From NCBI GenBank assembly GCA_026225945.1, contig JAMJFZ010002500.1, forward strand, positions 3,502,501 to 3,566,500: a stretch of 64,000 bases of DNA, given 5' to 3'. The first letter of the stretch is position 1. Each line of letters opens with the position of its first letter. Positions 54,376-64,000 of this stretch are shown piece after piece. This stretch comes from Cricetomys ansorgei. Taxonomy: Eukaryota; Chordata; Mammalia; Rodentia; Nesomyidae. Position numbers and translations under genes: made by a program. The notes beneath the pieces are model-generated. The model was not told the DNA's origin. It did not search any database and was given only the letters and a program-made list of their open reading frames with translations.

Positions 54376-54739
54376 ATCTTTCTTTCTTTTCTATTTATTG
54401 TGTATCTGTTTGTTTATTTTATAAAAATAAAAGCTCCAAGGCTACTTCAATGTATTTCTATTTATACTTTCTCAATCAGAGTACTTTATTTGGCCATTCC
54501 TAGTGGCAAGGAAGTCTGAGTAGGGAACTGGCAAGTGGCCACAAAGTGGCCACTTTAAACCAACTTAGATCCTCCTTACTAATAGATAAGGAGAGAATGG
54601 CCTCTGGGTAGACCATTTTCACAAGACACCTTTGGCTACCCAAACTCCATACATACTCAGCACCAGTCCCCAAAGACAATAACTCCAAAGTCTGCCTCAG
54701 TTGCTTTGTTAATCGTTTCAGAATCTCTGAGTACAGCCT

Positions 54740-55115
54740 TGTGGTGGTTTGAATGAGAATGACCCGCACAGACTCATATATTTAAATTCTTAGTCACCAG
54801 GAAGTGGCACTGCTTGAGAAGCATGAGGAAGTTTAGGAAGTGTGATCCTGTTGGAGGAAGTGCATCACTGGGGGTTGGCTTGAGATTTCAAAATCCCACA
54901 CCAGGCCGTCTCCCTCTCTCGCTCTACCTGCTGCCTGTGGATCAGGATGAAAAGCTCCCAGTTACTACGGCTCAGTGCCTGCCTGCCTGCTTCCCACCAA
55001 GATAATAATGGACTAACCCTCTGAAAGTGTAAGCAAGCCACAGTGAAATGCTTTCTTAATTAGAGCTGCCTTGGTCATGGTGTCTCTTCACAGCGATAGG
55101 ACAGTGACTGAGACA
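54740..55115 (+). mobile_element. Solo LTR, ERVL-MaLR type
   Basis: It begins 'tgtggtggtttgaatgagaa' and passes 'ggaagtgcatcactgggggt', 'ctgtggatcaggatgaaaag', 'aatggactaaccctctgaaa' and 'gtctcttcacagcgatagga', ending 'gactgagaca'. Flanks 'agcct' and 'agccc' match at 4/5. This is the best-preserved LTR of the window. Confidence 0.92.
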
Positions 55116-55340
55116 AGCCCTTTCGTTAGATGGGTGATAAATCATATGTATTAGTAACTGCTTCGCTGAAAGACGTATTCTATTCCCCCAGCACAACCAA
55201 TGTTTAATGGTTTTAAAATGGAGCAAGATAAGCCGGGTAACAACTTCTGCAGTGATTTAGATTTGGTTTGAGAGCCTTTCAAGCTTCCAGACGTTGAAAT
55301 TTAATCTACTCTGTGAGGCATCGCAGTAGTAGAAACTGTA

Positions 55341-55470
55341 GCCAGGCGTGGTGGCGCAGACCTATAATTCTAGCACTTGGGAGACAGGATGATCAAGAAT
55401 TTAAGGTCAACCTCAGCTACATAGAAAGTTTGAGGCCAGTCTTGGCTATGTGATTAAAAATAAAAATAAA
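55341..55470 (+). mobile_element. B1-type SINE
   Basis: 'gtagccaggcgtggtggcgc', 'tctagcacttgggagacagg' and 'agtttgaggccagtcttggc' with an A-rich tail are a B1/B4-like copy. Confidence 0.85.
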
Positions 55471-55474
55471 ATAA

Positions 55475-56055
55475 TGTAAAAGTTTAATCTTACGGTGGTG
55501 TTAGGGGCGGGCCCTTTGCCAGGTGCTTAGGGTTAGGGTTAGATGAGATAATAGACAGACGAAGATGGAACACAGACAACATGAATGCTCAGTCTCGCTG
55601 TGCGCTGCTCTGTGCTGCCTTATTACATGTCTTCTCTTGTGCATCACTGTGAGTGAAACTTCTTTTCTCTGTGAGGTCCCTCAGCCCAGTGTATTTTGGC
55701 AATTCAGAACAGTTCATAGAACCCCTCTTCAGAAGAAATAACAGCAGAGGGCACAGGGGAGAGATGGTACCGGAGTGAATGTCTGGCATTGTACTGCAGG
55801 GAAATGCAGGATTCCTATACTTCCTGTAGGGAAGCTGTCCCTAGGATACCTACTATGACATCCTCAGGCCCTGCTACAAAAGCGTCTTCCTGGCTTGCTG
55901 TCATTCATAGCCACACATGAAATCGATATTATGGAAAATTATTTGCTTTTCAGTCAACACACATAGTCTTGGGCTAGTTCCTAGTATTCTGAATTTGGAG
56001 TAAAGGATGTCACTAAAGGTTTGTTTATTAAATATCTTATAATAGTTGTGTTTGT
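55475..56055. other. Intergenic, no repeat recognised
   Basis: Single-copy sequence. A short GC-box-like 'ggggcgggcc' (55505-55514) and two and a half TTAGGG units (55529-55543) are present. Confidence 0.4.
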
Positions 56056-56059
56056 TTAT

Positions 56060-56205
56060 TTTGCATACATGAGTTGGAGGGAACACACATGTGCCACAGC
56101 ACGTGAACGGAGGTCAGAATACAACATGCAGGAGTCAGTTCTCTCTTTCCTCCATGGGGGTCCCAGGGATTGAATTGAAGCTGTCAACCTTGGTGGTAAG
56201 CATCC
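56060..56205 (-). mobile_element. B3-type SINE, split (left part)
   Basis: 'acgtgaacggaggtcagaat', 'aggagtcagttctctctttc' and 'ggtggtaagcatcc' are an antisense B3-related SINE. Its head ('ctttacccactgagccatct') resumes at 57123 beyond an inserted LTR. Confidence 0.82.
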
Positions 56206-57117
56206 AACTTGTTTGCTTTTTATTGTCAACTTGATACACCCAAAAGCCACCTGGGAAGAAGGGTTCTCAAGTTGAGGCATTGCCCAGATCATCTTGGTTT
56301 ATGAGGAATTGTCTTAATAGTTGATTAATATGGGAGGGCCAAGCCCACTATGATCAGCACTACCCTTGGGCAGGTAGTTCTGAGTTATATTAAAAAATTG
56401 ATTGAGCGTAAGCCAGAGGGAGCAAGCCCATAAACAGATCTGTTGTGGAAGTTTGTTTGTTTGTTTGTTTGTTTATTTATTTATTTATTTGGATTTTTTT
56501 TTGAGACTCGGTTTCTCTGTTGTAACTCCGACTGTCCTGGAACTCACTCTGTAGACCAGGCTGGCCTCGAATTCACAGATACTCGCCTGCCTCTGCCTCC
56601 CAAGTGATGGGATTAAAGGCATGCACCACCACCACCCAGTGTGGAAGTTTATTTTTAATTATGTATAAAATAATTATTTTGTGCACTGTGGAGTAAGGGG
56701 ATCCCTAGATCTTGGCATTTTGTATTGCCTAGAGGTGTTGGATTTATGTGGGGGATGTTTGATTGCTCAGGAGCTGCATGTGCTATCAGTAGAACACTGG
56801 AGGTGTTTGGAACCTATAAAAACACCTGAGCTCAGGCACTCAGGATTCCATTGTCCAGTGTGGCACTTGCCATGATAGTGGTTCCCTCTGCAGAGCTCTG
56901 GAAGGGATTGCACCTATGATTATGCCTCCTTGTCTCTCTTGGTGAGCCCACACAGCAACGTAACTAGTACACAGGTCCTGCTTTTTTTTTTTTTTTTTTT
57001 TACCTTTTACTTTCTCTCAATGATAGATCATAATCTGGAAGCATAAGCCAAATAAATTCTGTCCTCCCCAAGTTGCTTTCAGTTGTGGTGTTTATCACAG
57101 CAACAGAAAAGCTGAAA
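56206..57117 (+). mobile_element. MaLR-type LTR inserted in the SINE, itself interrupted
   Basis: The left part has 'tattgtcaacttgatacacc', 'atatgggagggccaagccca' and 'cttgggcaggtagttctgag'. The right end has 'ataagccaaataaattctgt' and 'cacagcaacagaaaagctga'. 'catcc' flanks it (56201-56205 and 57118-57122). It contains a B1 and about 340 bp of extra, unassigned sequence (56651-57000) with a TATA-like 'cctataaaaacac' and a T-run. Confidence 0.75.
56455..56639 (-). mobile_element. B1 SINE inserted in the LTR
   Basis: An antisense full-length B1 begins with a TTTG/TTTA-type tail and ends 'accaccaccaccca'. Perfect 11-bp flanks 'tgtggaagttt' occur at 56444-56454 and 56640-56650. It shares the 'agttacaacagagaaacc' variant with the copy at 34008. 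Confidence 0.95.
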
Positions 57118-57155
57118 CATCCCCTTTACCCACTGAGCCATCTCACTGGCCAACC
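57118..57155 (-). mobile_element. B3-type SINE, split (right part)
   Basis: 'ctttacccactgagccatct' followed by 'cactggcc' is the antisense head of the SINE whose body lies at 56060-56205. Confidence 0.8.
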
Positions 57156-57159
57156 CTAC

Positions 57160-58105
57160 AGATTTAATAGTTATGGTTTCCTTCTAGCCTTCGGAGAGCC
57201 CATTCCCCTAAGGAGCTTACAGAAGTTCCCAGCTTGGCATAATTGCTGGAGGCCAATAAATTCCCTGTGTGAATGGCCATAGGCAAAGATTTAATCTGGA
57301 ATGGCGCTTAATGTGAAGATCCCTCTCCCTTTCTGTCTGATCTCTTGTCTTTGCCCAGTTCCCTTGTTTCATAGCTCAACAGCTAATGCCCTGAAGTCAC
57401 TCAGAATAATGACTGGGGAGATGTCAGGTGCAATGCAAATTTGTATCTGTCTGAAAAAATCTTAAGAGATTGGATAGAGAATCTACGGTGCAAACTACCG
57501 AGCCTGCAGGCCTGCTGTCACTCCTCTTGTCTACTTAGTATGGCAAGAATAAATTTCTTTTAAAAATTCCACAGAATCTAAAAGATTCTCAGTTGACTTA
57601 AAATGCAGGCCACAGATAAAGACTGTATCTCCCATTTCTGCTTTCAGACCACCTAACCCTTATCTGAGCGCAGGTCTCTCCTGGAGGAAAAAAAAAAATT
57701 CTGAAGCCGTATGGCAAGGGTCTGAATTTTCCCTACTACTTATAGCAAAGCTGCCACAGCACATGGCCTCTATCCCAGGAACAGCAGGTGATGAGGTGAC
57801 CGAATATTTGGCCACCATGCTGAGGCCACCAGATGTGCAGCCTGAGATGTCTAAGAATTCACAATCCAAATCCCCAAAGCCCTATTCGTTTAGTTCCATG
57901 CCTCCCCAACCTATTTGCAGCTTTCTGTGCCAAAGGGAGCGTTCCGTGTGCCATGCAATGCACCGAACTGCTGCCACAGGAAAGCCTGCACAAGTGTCTC
58001 CCACGACCCAGGCCATGGACAAATGGAGCTTTGGAGGCGAATCTGCCAAGACTAATGCCAGCATCTCTTGTGCTTGAATCATGTGACCCCCTGAGATGAG
58101 CTGCT
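57160..58105. other. Intergenic, no repeat recognised
   Basis: This is an unusually repeat-poor stretch. The plus-strand 104-codon frame at 57763-58077 shows no family I recognise. It may contain conserved noncoding sequence around 57240-57560. Confidence 0.4.
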
Positions 58106-58107
58106 CA

Positions 58108-58242
58108 TCTCTCAGCGTCCTATTTGACAGACAGACGAGCAAGCTGAGGCTCAAAGACTTGGTGACCTGCTCAGGTTTACCATTTTTGTGAAACAGTGGA
58201 GCTGAGACTTGAACTCAGACCAGAGTGATGTCAAAGCCAGTC
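58108..58242 (-). mobile_element. MIR SINE (ancient)
   Basis: 'agcaagctgaggctcaaaga', 'cttggtgacctgctcaggtt' and 'gctgagacttgaactcagac' are the antisense of the MIR core and tRNA-related head. Confidence 0.78.
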
Positions 58243-58245
58243 CTT

Positions 58246-58440
58246 TCTTTTTTTTTTTTTTTAATCAGTTTAGTCATTTAATCTGTAATAGGGATAAAAC
58301 TGCAACACAAAGGACCAAAAGGGAAATGACAGCGTAAGTCAGGATGCCCGTGATGGCAGCCGCGCCATAGTGGTGGCAGTGTAGAAGCCAGGTGAGCTTC
58401 TATCAAATGGAGCAGCGTTGCTGCACTACACATGGTGACC
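58246..58440 (-). mobile_element. Possible processed retrocopy with poly-A tail
   Basis: In minus-strand sense a non-SINE sequence ends with 'attaaa', then about 20 bases later a run of A (plus-strand T-run at about 58250-58262). That is the signature of an L1-mobilised cDNA. The minus-strand frame just before the tail would encode a hydrophobic peptide ending LLQIK. I do not recognise the parent gene and found no target duplication. Confidence 0.3.
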
Positions 58441-58504
58441 CTCCAGAAGCCACCAGAGCACACAACAGATCTGATCCACGTCGATGGCTAAAGAAAACTG
58501 AGAG

Positions 58505-58796
58505 TTGGCTGGGAGCCCAGGAGACAACTCAGTCAGTGAAGTGCTTGTTGTGCAAGCTCGAAACTCTAACTCCGATCCTCAGGCCTGTGTGAAAAGGCAT
58601 GGTAATTTGTACTGGTGATCGTGTCGAGCAGACTCCTGTTACTCAACGGTCAGTGGTCCTGCCTACATCATGAGTCTCACGACAATGAAAAATCTACCTC
58701 AAAAATAATTAAATTAAATTACGAGGTGTGCTACCTGAGGTACACTCAAGGTTGTCCTTTGTCCTCTTCATACACACATCCTTATGTGTAATGGCC

Positions 58797-58850
<54 letters not shown>
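58505..58850 (+). mobile_element. RSINE1-like (B4-family) SINE with (CA)n
   Basis: 'gagacaactcagtcagtgaa', 'gtgcttgttgtgcaagctcg' and a degenerate middle and 3' half lead into a (CA)23 run (58804-58850). It matches the copies at 5091 and 40576 in order. Confidence 0.7.
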
Positions 58851-58852
<2 letters not shown>

Positions 58853-58859
58853 AAATAAC

Positions 58860-59685
58860 AAGGTAGGCTCTCTGAAGCTATATTCTTTATCCCCAGCCAA
58901 AAACGTAAAAGTGCCTAGCCAAGCCCTCCTTCTGGCAACTGAATCTCCATGGCAAGATCATGGCTTCCAAGTTTTAAATAAGGTTGGGGAAGTTGAAGGA
59001 AGAGCAGGACTCCTATCAGCAGGCCATGGGCTTTTCCACTCTTAACCACCCCCTCCACGCGCATCTAAGAGGCTGTCTCCTCTAGGCCAGGGCTCCTTCA
59101 TATTGTCTCCCTCACAACTCCATTCACCTAAGAGACTTCTATGACACCTTGGGTATGAAGGTATATAAAACAAGTGTACAAATCAAGAACTTCCTCATAA
59201 TTACTCATAAAGAAACTCACTTTAAAACAATCCTTGAGCATACTATAACTACCATTTGTTAACGGTGAAGCAAATTGGCATGCCAATGAGACAGATGAGC
59301 TGTTTACTTTGATGTAAGGAATTAAATCCTTGCTGAGTATCTAAAGACTGCCAGAAATACATGTTCATTGTTTCTTCAGAACTGATCGATGTTTTTATTT
59401 TATCACCAACCTGGTAGTGCTGTTTTACATAAATACATAGTAGTAAATGGAAGAAGAATATTAGTAAGTAGAAGAAGGATATTTTAAAATACGCCAAACA
59501 TTTTTGAAATTATGCATTCTAACATAATATATTCCAAAAATAAATACTAATACTTGTACAGTGAGGAATAATAATAGGAATTTTTTCCCATTATGTTGCT
59601 ATAAGGGCAGAAAACACATAGCTACAAATTTGTGCTGAGCTGGCCTCAGTCCGTTACCCGCATAGTGACCTTTTAAACTTAAGCC
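58860..59685. other. Intergenic, no repeat recognised
   Basis: Single-copy AT-rich sequence without supported genes. Confidence 0.4.
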
Positions 59686-59689
59686 AGTC

Positions 59690-60130
59690 AGTGTTTGGCT
59701 CAAACACCTCCTTGGCTCCCTATTTCAGTAAAGCCAAATGAAAAGCTCGCCAGTGTCAATCAGGCCCCATCCCCACATTGCGACCTCTCCCAGCAGTAGC
59801 CCTTCCCCTGCAGCAGGGCTCTACCCTCTGGGCACACCAGCATCCAGGCAGCTGCCCCATGCCTTCCTCTAACTTTGTTCTGTCGTTTCTCGATTGCCGT
59901 TCATCTGTCTGCTCCACACCTTGTGTGACACCCTCAATGTTTCTCTCTGCCTCTTTTCCAGTTCATGTATCGCCTTTCAATATTCTACACAGCTTCCTTG
60001 TTTATCATTGTGGATGGCTGATTTCCATGTGGGAAACAAGGATTTCTTTCATGTTTCTTTCAACTCAATTATTCCAAACATTTACCCTGACATATTGCTA
60101 GTAATTACTCAATTAATATTTGTTGAATGA
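59690..60130 (+). mobile_element. L2 LINE 3' region
   Basis: 'cctccttggctccctatttc', 'cagggctctaccctctgggc' and the terminal 'actcaattaatatttgttga' with 'atgaacaca' follow L2 in sense. It is ancient and diverged. Confidence 0.65.
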
Positions 60131-60269
60131 ACACACAAAGAAAGAACAAACGTGTTCAATATTTATTATAGTTTATTAAATTGAAGAAAAGATACTAGAG
60201 ATATGAGATATAACTGTAATTATTTCCAGTTCTGAAGTCTGTATTTTGGAGTTAAATGTTGTAGGAGTT

Positions 60270-60520
60270 ACCTACAGTTACTAAGAGGAAGGATTAATTT
60301 TGGCACATGGTTGGCGAGTCTGTCCCTTGTGGTGGGGAAGTCAGAGCCATAGAGCTGCGAGGGGACTGATCTCACCGCACCTGAAGTCAGGAAGCAGAGA
60401 GGGGTGGACGCTGGTACTCTGTCCACTTTTTCTCAGTCCAGGACTCCAACCCGTGGATGGGGCCACCATGGAGACAGTCAGGGACCAAACATGGGAGCAG
60501 AGAAAGAGAGAAGCCTTCAG
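60270..60520 (-). mobile_element. MaLR-type LTR fragment
   Basis: 'gtcaggaagcagagaggggt', 'cactttttctcagtccagga' and 'ctccaacccgtggatggggc' resemble an antisense rodent MaLR LTR. The overlapping open frames on both strands come from it. Confidence 0.5.
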
Positions 60521-60524
60521 ATGC

Positions 60525-61095
60525 TGCCCTGAGCTTGGAGGCAGACGCCAGACAGATGTCTGGGGATTAGCAAGGTCAAAGAACAAGACTTGAGGAGGCG
60601 ATTGTGGCTGTGGGAAAATGGAAGGTCACTGCAAATGCTGAGTAGTCGTGCCCCGCAGCTGGACTGAGGGTGGGATATATACACCCTGGTCCGCCCTGGT
60701 CCACTGGAGTCCCACCAGATGGACAGCAGACCTTCTGGGCTCACCACACCCTCCTCTGGCAATCTGGGACCTATTGTCTTCACTGATGGGCTTCTTCTGA
60801 AGGGAAATTGGACAATGATGCAGGACTGGGGAATATTATTTCTCTTCCTGTTCATATTGGAAGAGTGATGCTTCATACTCTGAAGCCAGAAGAAAAATTA
60901 AAGGGAAAATATAGTATTTTTTAAAAATAGAGTCAGTTGGAAGCAATGTTCCACTGTTTCCATGGATACAATGAGAAATCAACTGCCAGTCAGTAAAGGA
61001 GTGTTTATTGAGTGAATCCCTCAAGATGTGCAGCCCCATGCTCTCCACACATACAGTACTTCGGGCATCTTGCCTCTGAATTTCCCATGCTAAGT
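60525..61095. other. Intergenic, no repeat recognised
   Basis: Single-copy sequence. No exon is supported. Confidence 0.4.
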
Positions 61096-61102
61096 TGAGA
61101 AG

Positions 61103-61262
61103 TCTTTTTTTTTTTTTTTTTGAGACAAGGTGTTATTATACTGTGGTCCAGGCTAGCCTAGAACTCACTATGTAACCAAGATTAGTCTAAACCTCACAGC
61201 CATCACCCCGACTCGCTTCTCCAGTGCTAGGATTTCAGACACAAACCAACATGCCCTTTCCT
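61103..61262 (-). mobile_element. B1-type SINE (old)
   Basis: A T-run, then 'gagacaaggtgttattatac', 'ggctagcctagaactcacta' and 'cagtgctaggatttcagaca' give an antisense B1. Confidence 0.75.
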
Positions 61263-61267
61263 TCCCT

Positions 61268-61382
61268 CCGTTTCCCTTCACTTTGAAAGGGTTTCACCAT
61301 GGAACCCATGCTATCCCCGAATTTGCAATCTTCTTTCCTCACCCTCCAGTGTTAGGGTTATAGGTGTGTGCTACCACTAATA
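61268..61382 (-). mobile_element. B1-like SINE (second, adjacent)
   Basis: 'aaagggtttcaccatggaac', 'tcaccctccagtgttagggt' and 'tataggtgtgtgctaccact' form a second antisense B1-like unit beside the first. Confidence 0.6.
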
Positions 61383-61533
61383 AGAGCATTTCTTCACTGC
61401 AAGATTTCACATTTCATACTTAAATTTGTATATTAATTACAAACAATCTTAAGCACTAGAAAATATCTCCAAAACTTCGTTGGCCAAAAAAAAATTTCTT
61501 TGCACATTTAACCCCTATTTACTTAATTAATAG

Positions 61534-61537
<4 letters not shown>

Positions 61538-61578
<41 letters not shown>
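61538..61578. repeat. (TG)n microsatellite
   Basis: About 20 uninterrupted TG units sit next to the 3' end of the antisense L1 fragment. Confidence 0.97.
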
Positions 61579-61580
<2 letters not shown>

Positions 61581-61599
61581 ATATGTATGTTTTGCTGAT

Positions 61600-62960
61600 T
61601 ATGTGTGTATATACTATTTTAGATTCACAGAAAATTTGAAGAGAAAGCAGAATTCTCATATTCATATACCTTAACTCTCCACCTCCGGTCCCTTATTATT
61701 AACCTTTTGCATTGAAGTGATGTAAGCCTTATAGGCCCTAAGCCGAGACTGGTATTATTACTATTTATAAGTCCATCGCTCATATCGGTGTTGATTCCAG
61801 GGTGCACGTGCTGTACTTAGCAAACGCTGGATGACGTATATCCATTACAGTGCCATATATACAATGTAGTCTTACCACCTTAAAAACAAGCACTCTGCTC
61901 ATTTATAGATCCCTCTGTTTCCCAGAAGTCTTTGCAAATGTGATGTTTCTACTCTCTCCACCATTTCCCTTCTGCAGGCTAGCATGTCAGTAGATTCACT
62001 TAACATGTAGCCTTGACCTAGACTTCTGACTTAGAAATAAGCATTTTAGCTTCAATCATGATTTCATGGCCCTTTTTTTTTCCATCCCTGAATGTCATGC
62101 CATCGTATGACCACTCCTCAGTTTATTCATTCAACTACCGAGGATTGTTCTGGTTGGATTCCAACTTTGGGCCATTGGAGATGGGGCCTCAGTAGACATT
62201 TATGTGCAGGCTTTTATAAAGATTTTCTAAAAAGAATTAAAAGTCTAATTCTATTGGCACCTGAGAAAGCAGTTGACAGATCATACAGGAAGAATGTTTA
62301 GTTTAAAAACACTGTCAGTTGTCTTCCCAAGTGCCATTTTCACCCTGCATTCCCACAGCAGTGAATCCCCATTACTGTGCTTCCTGGCCAGCAGTTAGTG
62401 TTCTCCCGGCTGGCTGCAAATTTCTGATCACTCTACCTCAGCCTCCCAAGTGTGCACTACAGGCCTGTGCTTCACACCCAGCTGCAGTCCTCAGCTTTAT
62501 AAAGCTCATCACAATGGTGTGAAATGGCATATCATTACTATTTTTGTTTGCAATTTCCTAATGAAACACAATCTTTTTATAAACTTATTTGCTATCTATT
62601 TCAGTGAGATATCTCTTTTCATCTTTTGTCCATTTTGAAAGCTGGTTTGTTTTCTTCTTGTTGAGTTTTGGGAACTTTTTCCATATTTTGGATACAGTCC
62701 TTTATCAGTTACGTGTTTAGCAAATATTTTCTCAGAGTTGCTTGCTTCATTTTCTGAGTAGTTTCTTGGAAGGCTGGAGTTTTTAACTTTAACAAAGTCT
62801 AACATTGCCATTTTTATTGTATGGATCATATTTTTGGTGTTTTATGTAAAATGTCTTTGCTTAACTCTTTGCTAAGACTTTGATTCCAAGGCAGGAATTG
62901 AAGCAAGTCTCACTCCAACTAGGTCACGTAGTAACCTGGATGCTTCCCCCGCACTTATTC
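61600..62960 (-). mobile_element. Ancient L1 (L1M-type), 3' UTR and end of ORF2
   Basis: On the plus strand the order is 'cacagaaaatttgaagagaa', 'tcagtttattcattcaacta', 'gcattcccacagcagtgaat', 'tttgcaatttcctaatgaaa', 'atcttttgtccattttgaaa', 'ttgttgagttttgggaactt', 'gtcctttatcagttacgtgt' and 'gtatggatcatatttttggt'. This is the antisense of the L1 3' UTR running back into ORF2. It is about 1.35 kb and nearly continuous. A B1-like patch (about 62405-62482) interrupts it. It is non-functional. Confidence 0.82.
62405..62482 (-). mobile_element. B1-like fragment inside the ancient L1
   Basis: 'ctacctcagcctcccaagtg' followed by 'tgcactacaggcctgtgctt' and 'cacacccagc' is an antisense B1/FLAM left half. 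L1 homology resumes on both sides. Confidence 0.6.
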
Positions 62961-62969
62961 TGTGGTCTA

Positions 62970-64000
62970 CTTTCTAGTCAAAGGATTCTCAAATCCTTTG
63001 CAGTGATGCCCTTTTTCTTCTTATTCTTCACATATTTTTTGTAGTATACTCTGATTCTAGGAGTTTGTACTTACTATATGACCTGGCAGTCCCTCCAGTG
63101 TCCCTAGATTGCCCCTGAGTTCTACCTAGAGAATGGAGGCAGCCTTTTTTTTTTTTTTATCTCTAACCCCAAGTAAACATCCTAGGGAGCTGAGCATGCC
63201 ATCACTCCAATGTCATACCACAGGTGAAGTCATTTCCATGAGAAGCAGGGAATGTAAAATGCTATTAAACAGCTCTTTGCCCCCTCTCCCCTTCCAGGTT
63301 TTCCAATAAAGAAGCTGGAATGACTGACTCCTGTGGTGCAGACATTGCCCTTTAATGAGCAGAATGCAAGAGGTCATCTCTAGAGTAAATCACCTTCGTG
63401 AAGTGAGACCTTATTGCCACTCAGAGCATGGCACTGAATTACCACCTCTGCTGGGCATCACTGGAGGGGGCTAATTGCTTTCTAAAACTCAATTATCTTA
63501 CTACATTACAAAGTATTTTGCTCTAGCAATTAGATGTTTTGGATTGTGGGAGTGAAAATTCTAGTAGTCATAAAGAAACTTTTCTTATTTATAGGCAGAC
63601 TCTTGGATGGGCAAGTCCTGGAGCTCAATGTAGGACAGAATGTTCCTACATTTTTATTACTGGCATTAATATCAATTTAAAAACGGAGATGTTGCCTTAT
63701 GTAATGAGACTGTTTGATTGATACCATGTTTCTTAAGGAGAAAGGGTTCTATTTGAGACACTAGAAGTCTGTAAAGCCAACTTAGGGTTTATTAATCTTT
63801 ATTGGTATTGATTTCTGAAGACCTTTTTTTGCTTGAAAATACTTAAACATGCATGGAAGCAGAAGAAACAAGCTTCAATCATTGTAAATGCATCATAAGT
63901 CTTTGTTTTAAAGTAATTATCCGCTCATCTCCCTCTGAGTAGCTGTCATTTCTCGGCACAATTTATTGAGAAATAATTTATACAATAAAATTTACCCACC
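62970..64000. other. Intergenic, repeat-poor right end
   Basis: Apart from a T-run (63146-63158) I recognise no repeat. The part from 63220 on is AT-rich with several 'attaat'/'caatta' cores. It is a candidate for conserved noncoding sequence. No gene is supported. Confidence 0.4.

Noticed and set aside
55529..55543. Interstitial telomere-like repeat
   Set aside because: There are only two and a half TTAGGG units, too few to distinguish from chance.
59249..59497. 82-codon minus-strand frame with a hydrophobic N-terminal segment
   Set aside because: The composition reflects AT-rich DNA (Phe/Leu/Ile/Tyr), and there is no homology or context that I recognise.
1..64000. CRISPR arrays, prokaryotic operons, prophage or plasmid systems
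   Set aside because: No regularly spaced direct repeats with unique spacers, no ribosome-binding-site-led gene series and no dense coding. The SINE/LINE/LTR content shows the DNA is from a rodent.

Overview
This is mammalian, specifically muroid-rodent, genomic DNA. It carries B1, B2/B3, B4/RSINE1 and ID-type SINEs, Lx-type L1 3' ends, many ERVL-MaLR (MT/ORR1-like) solo LTRs, two URR1-type hAT elements and long purine microsatellites. It has no bacterial-style gene content, and almost every open frame in it is chance or repeat-derived. The species is not resolved. B1 copies read 'ggatctctgtgagtt' where modern Mus B1 usually reads 'ggatttctgagtt', and I saw no young rat-type ID copies, so a non-Mus muroid is plausible.

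The only protein-coding sequence I can support is the first coding exon of Rgs7 on the minus strand (CDS 8330-8407, exon 8330-8453). It encodes the conserved N-terminus beginning MAQGNNYGQTSNGVADE and ends in a consensus splice donor. About 0.9-1.7 kb upstream in the gene's sense lies a CpG island (about 9290-10150), the likely Rgs7 promoter and noncoding first exon. It contains a near-consensus RE1/NRSE (REST) site at 9502-9522 and a CACGTG E-box. Layout: 1-8329 is Rgs7 intron sequence downstream of this exon; 8454 to about 9343 or 9665 is the intron before it; from about 10150 to 64000 is 5'-flanking, probably intergenic DNA with no recognisable exon.

The flank is a layered archive of transposons. 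Clear nested events include two SINEs at one target site (11739-12125), a SINE split by an LTR that was itself split by a B1 (56060-57155), an LTR inside an LTR (53174-53935), and old L1 copies split by LTRs or hAT elements (24040-25420, 31985-32900, 37835-39150). A 1.3-kb antisense fragment of an ancient L1 lies at 61600-62960. Four repeat-poor stretches (26130-27370, 34170-36660, 57160-58105, 62970-64000) are the best places to look for conserved regulatory sequence.

I found no novel gene system. The observations most worth checking are the REST site in the Rgs7 island, the triplicated SINE target site, a ZNF143/THAP11-type motif at 45726-45741, and a G-quadruplex-capable repeat at 41814-41845. 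All family names come from reading by eye. No alignment or RepeatMasker run was possible, and element ends are approximate unless target-site duplications are given.
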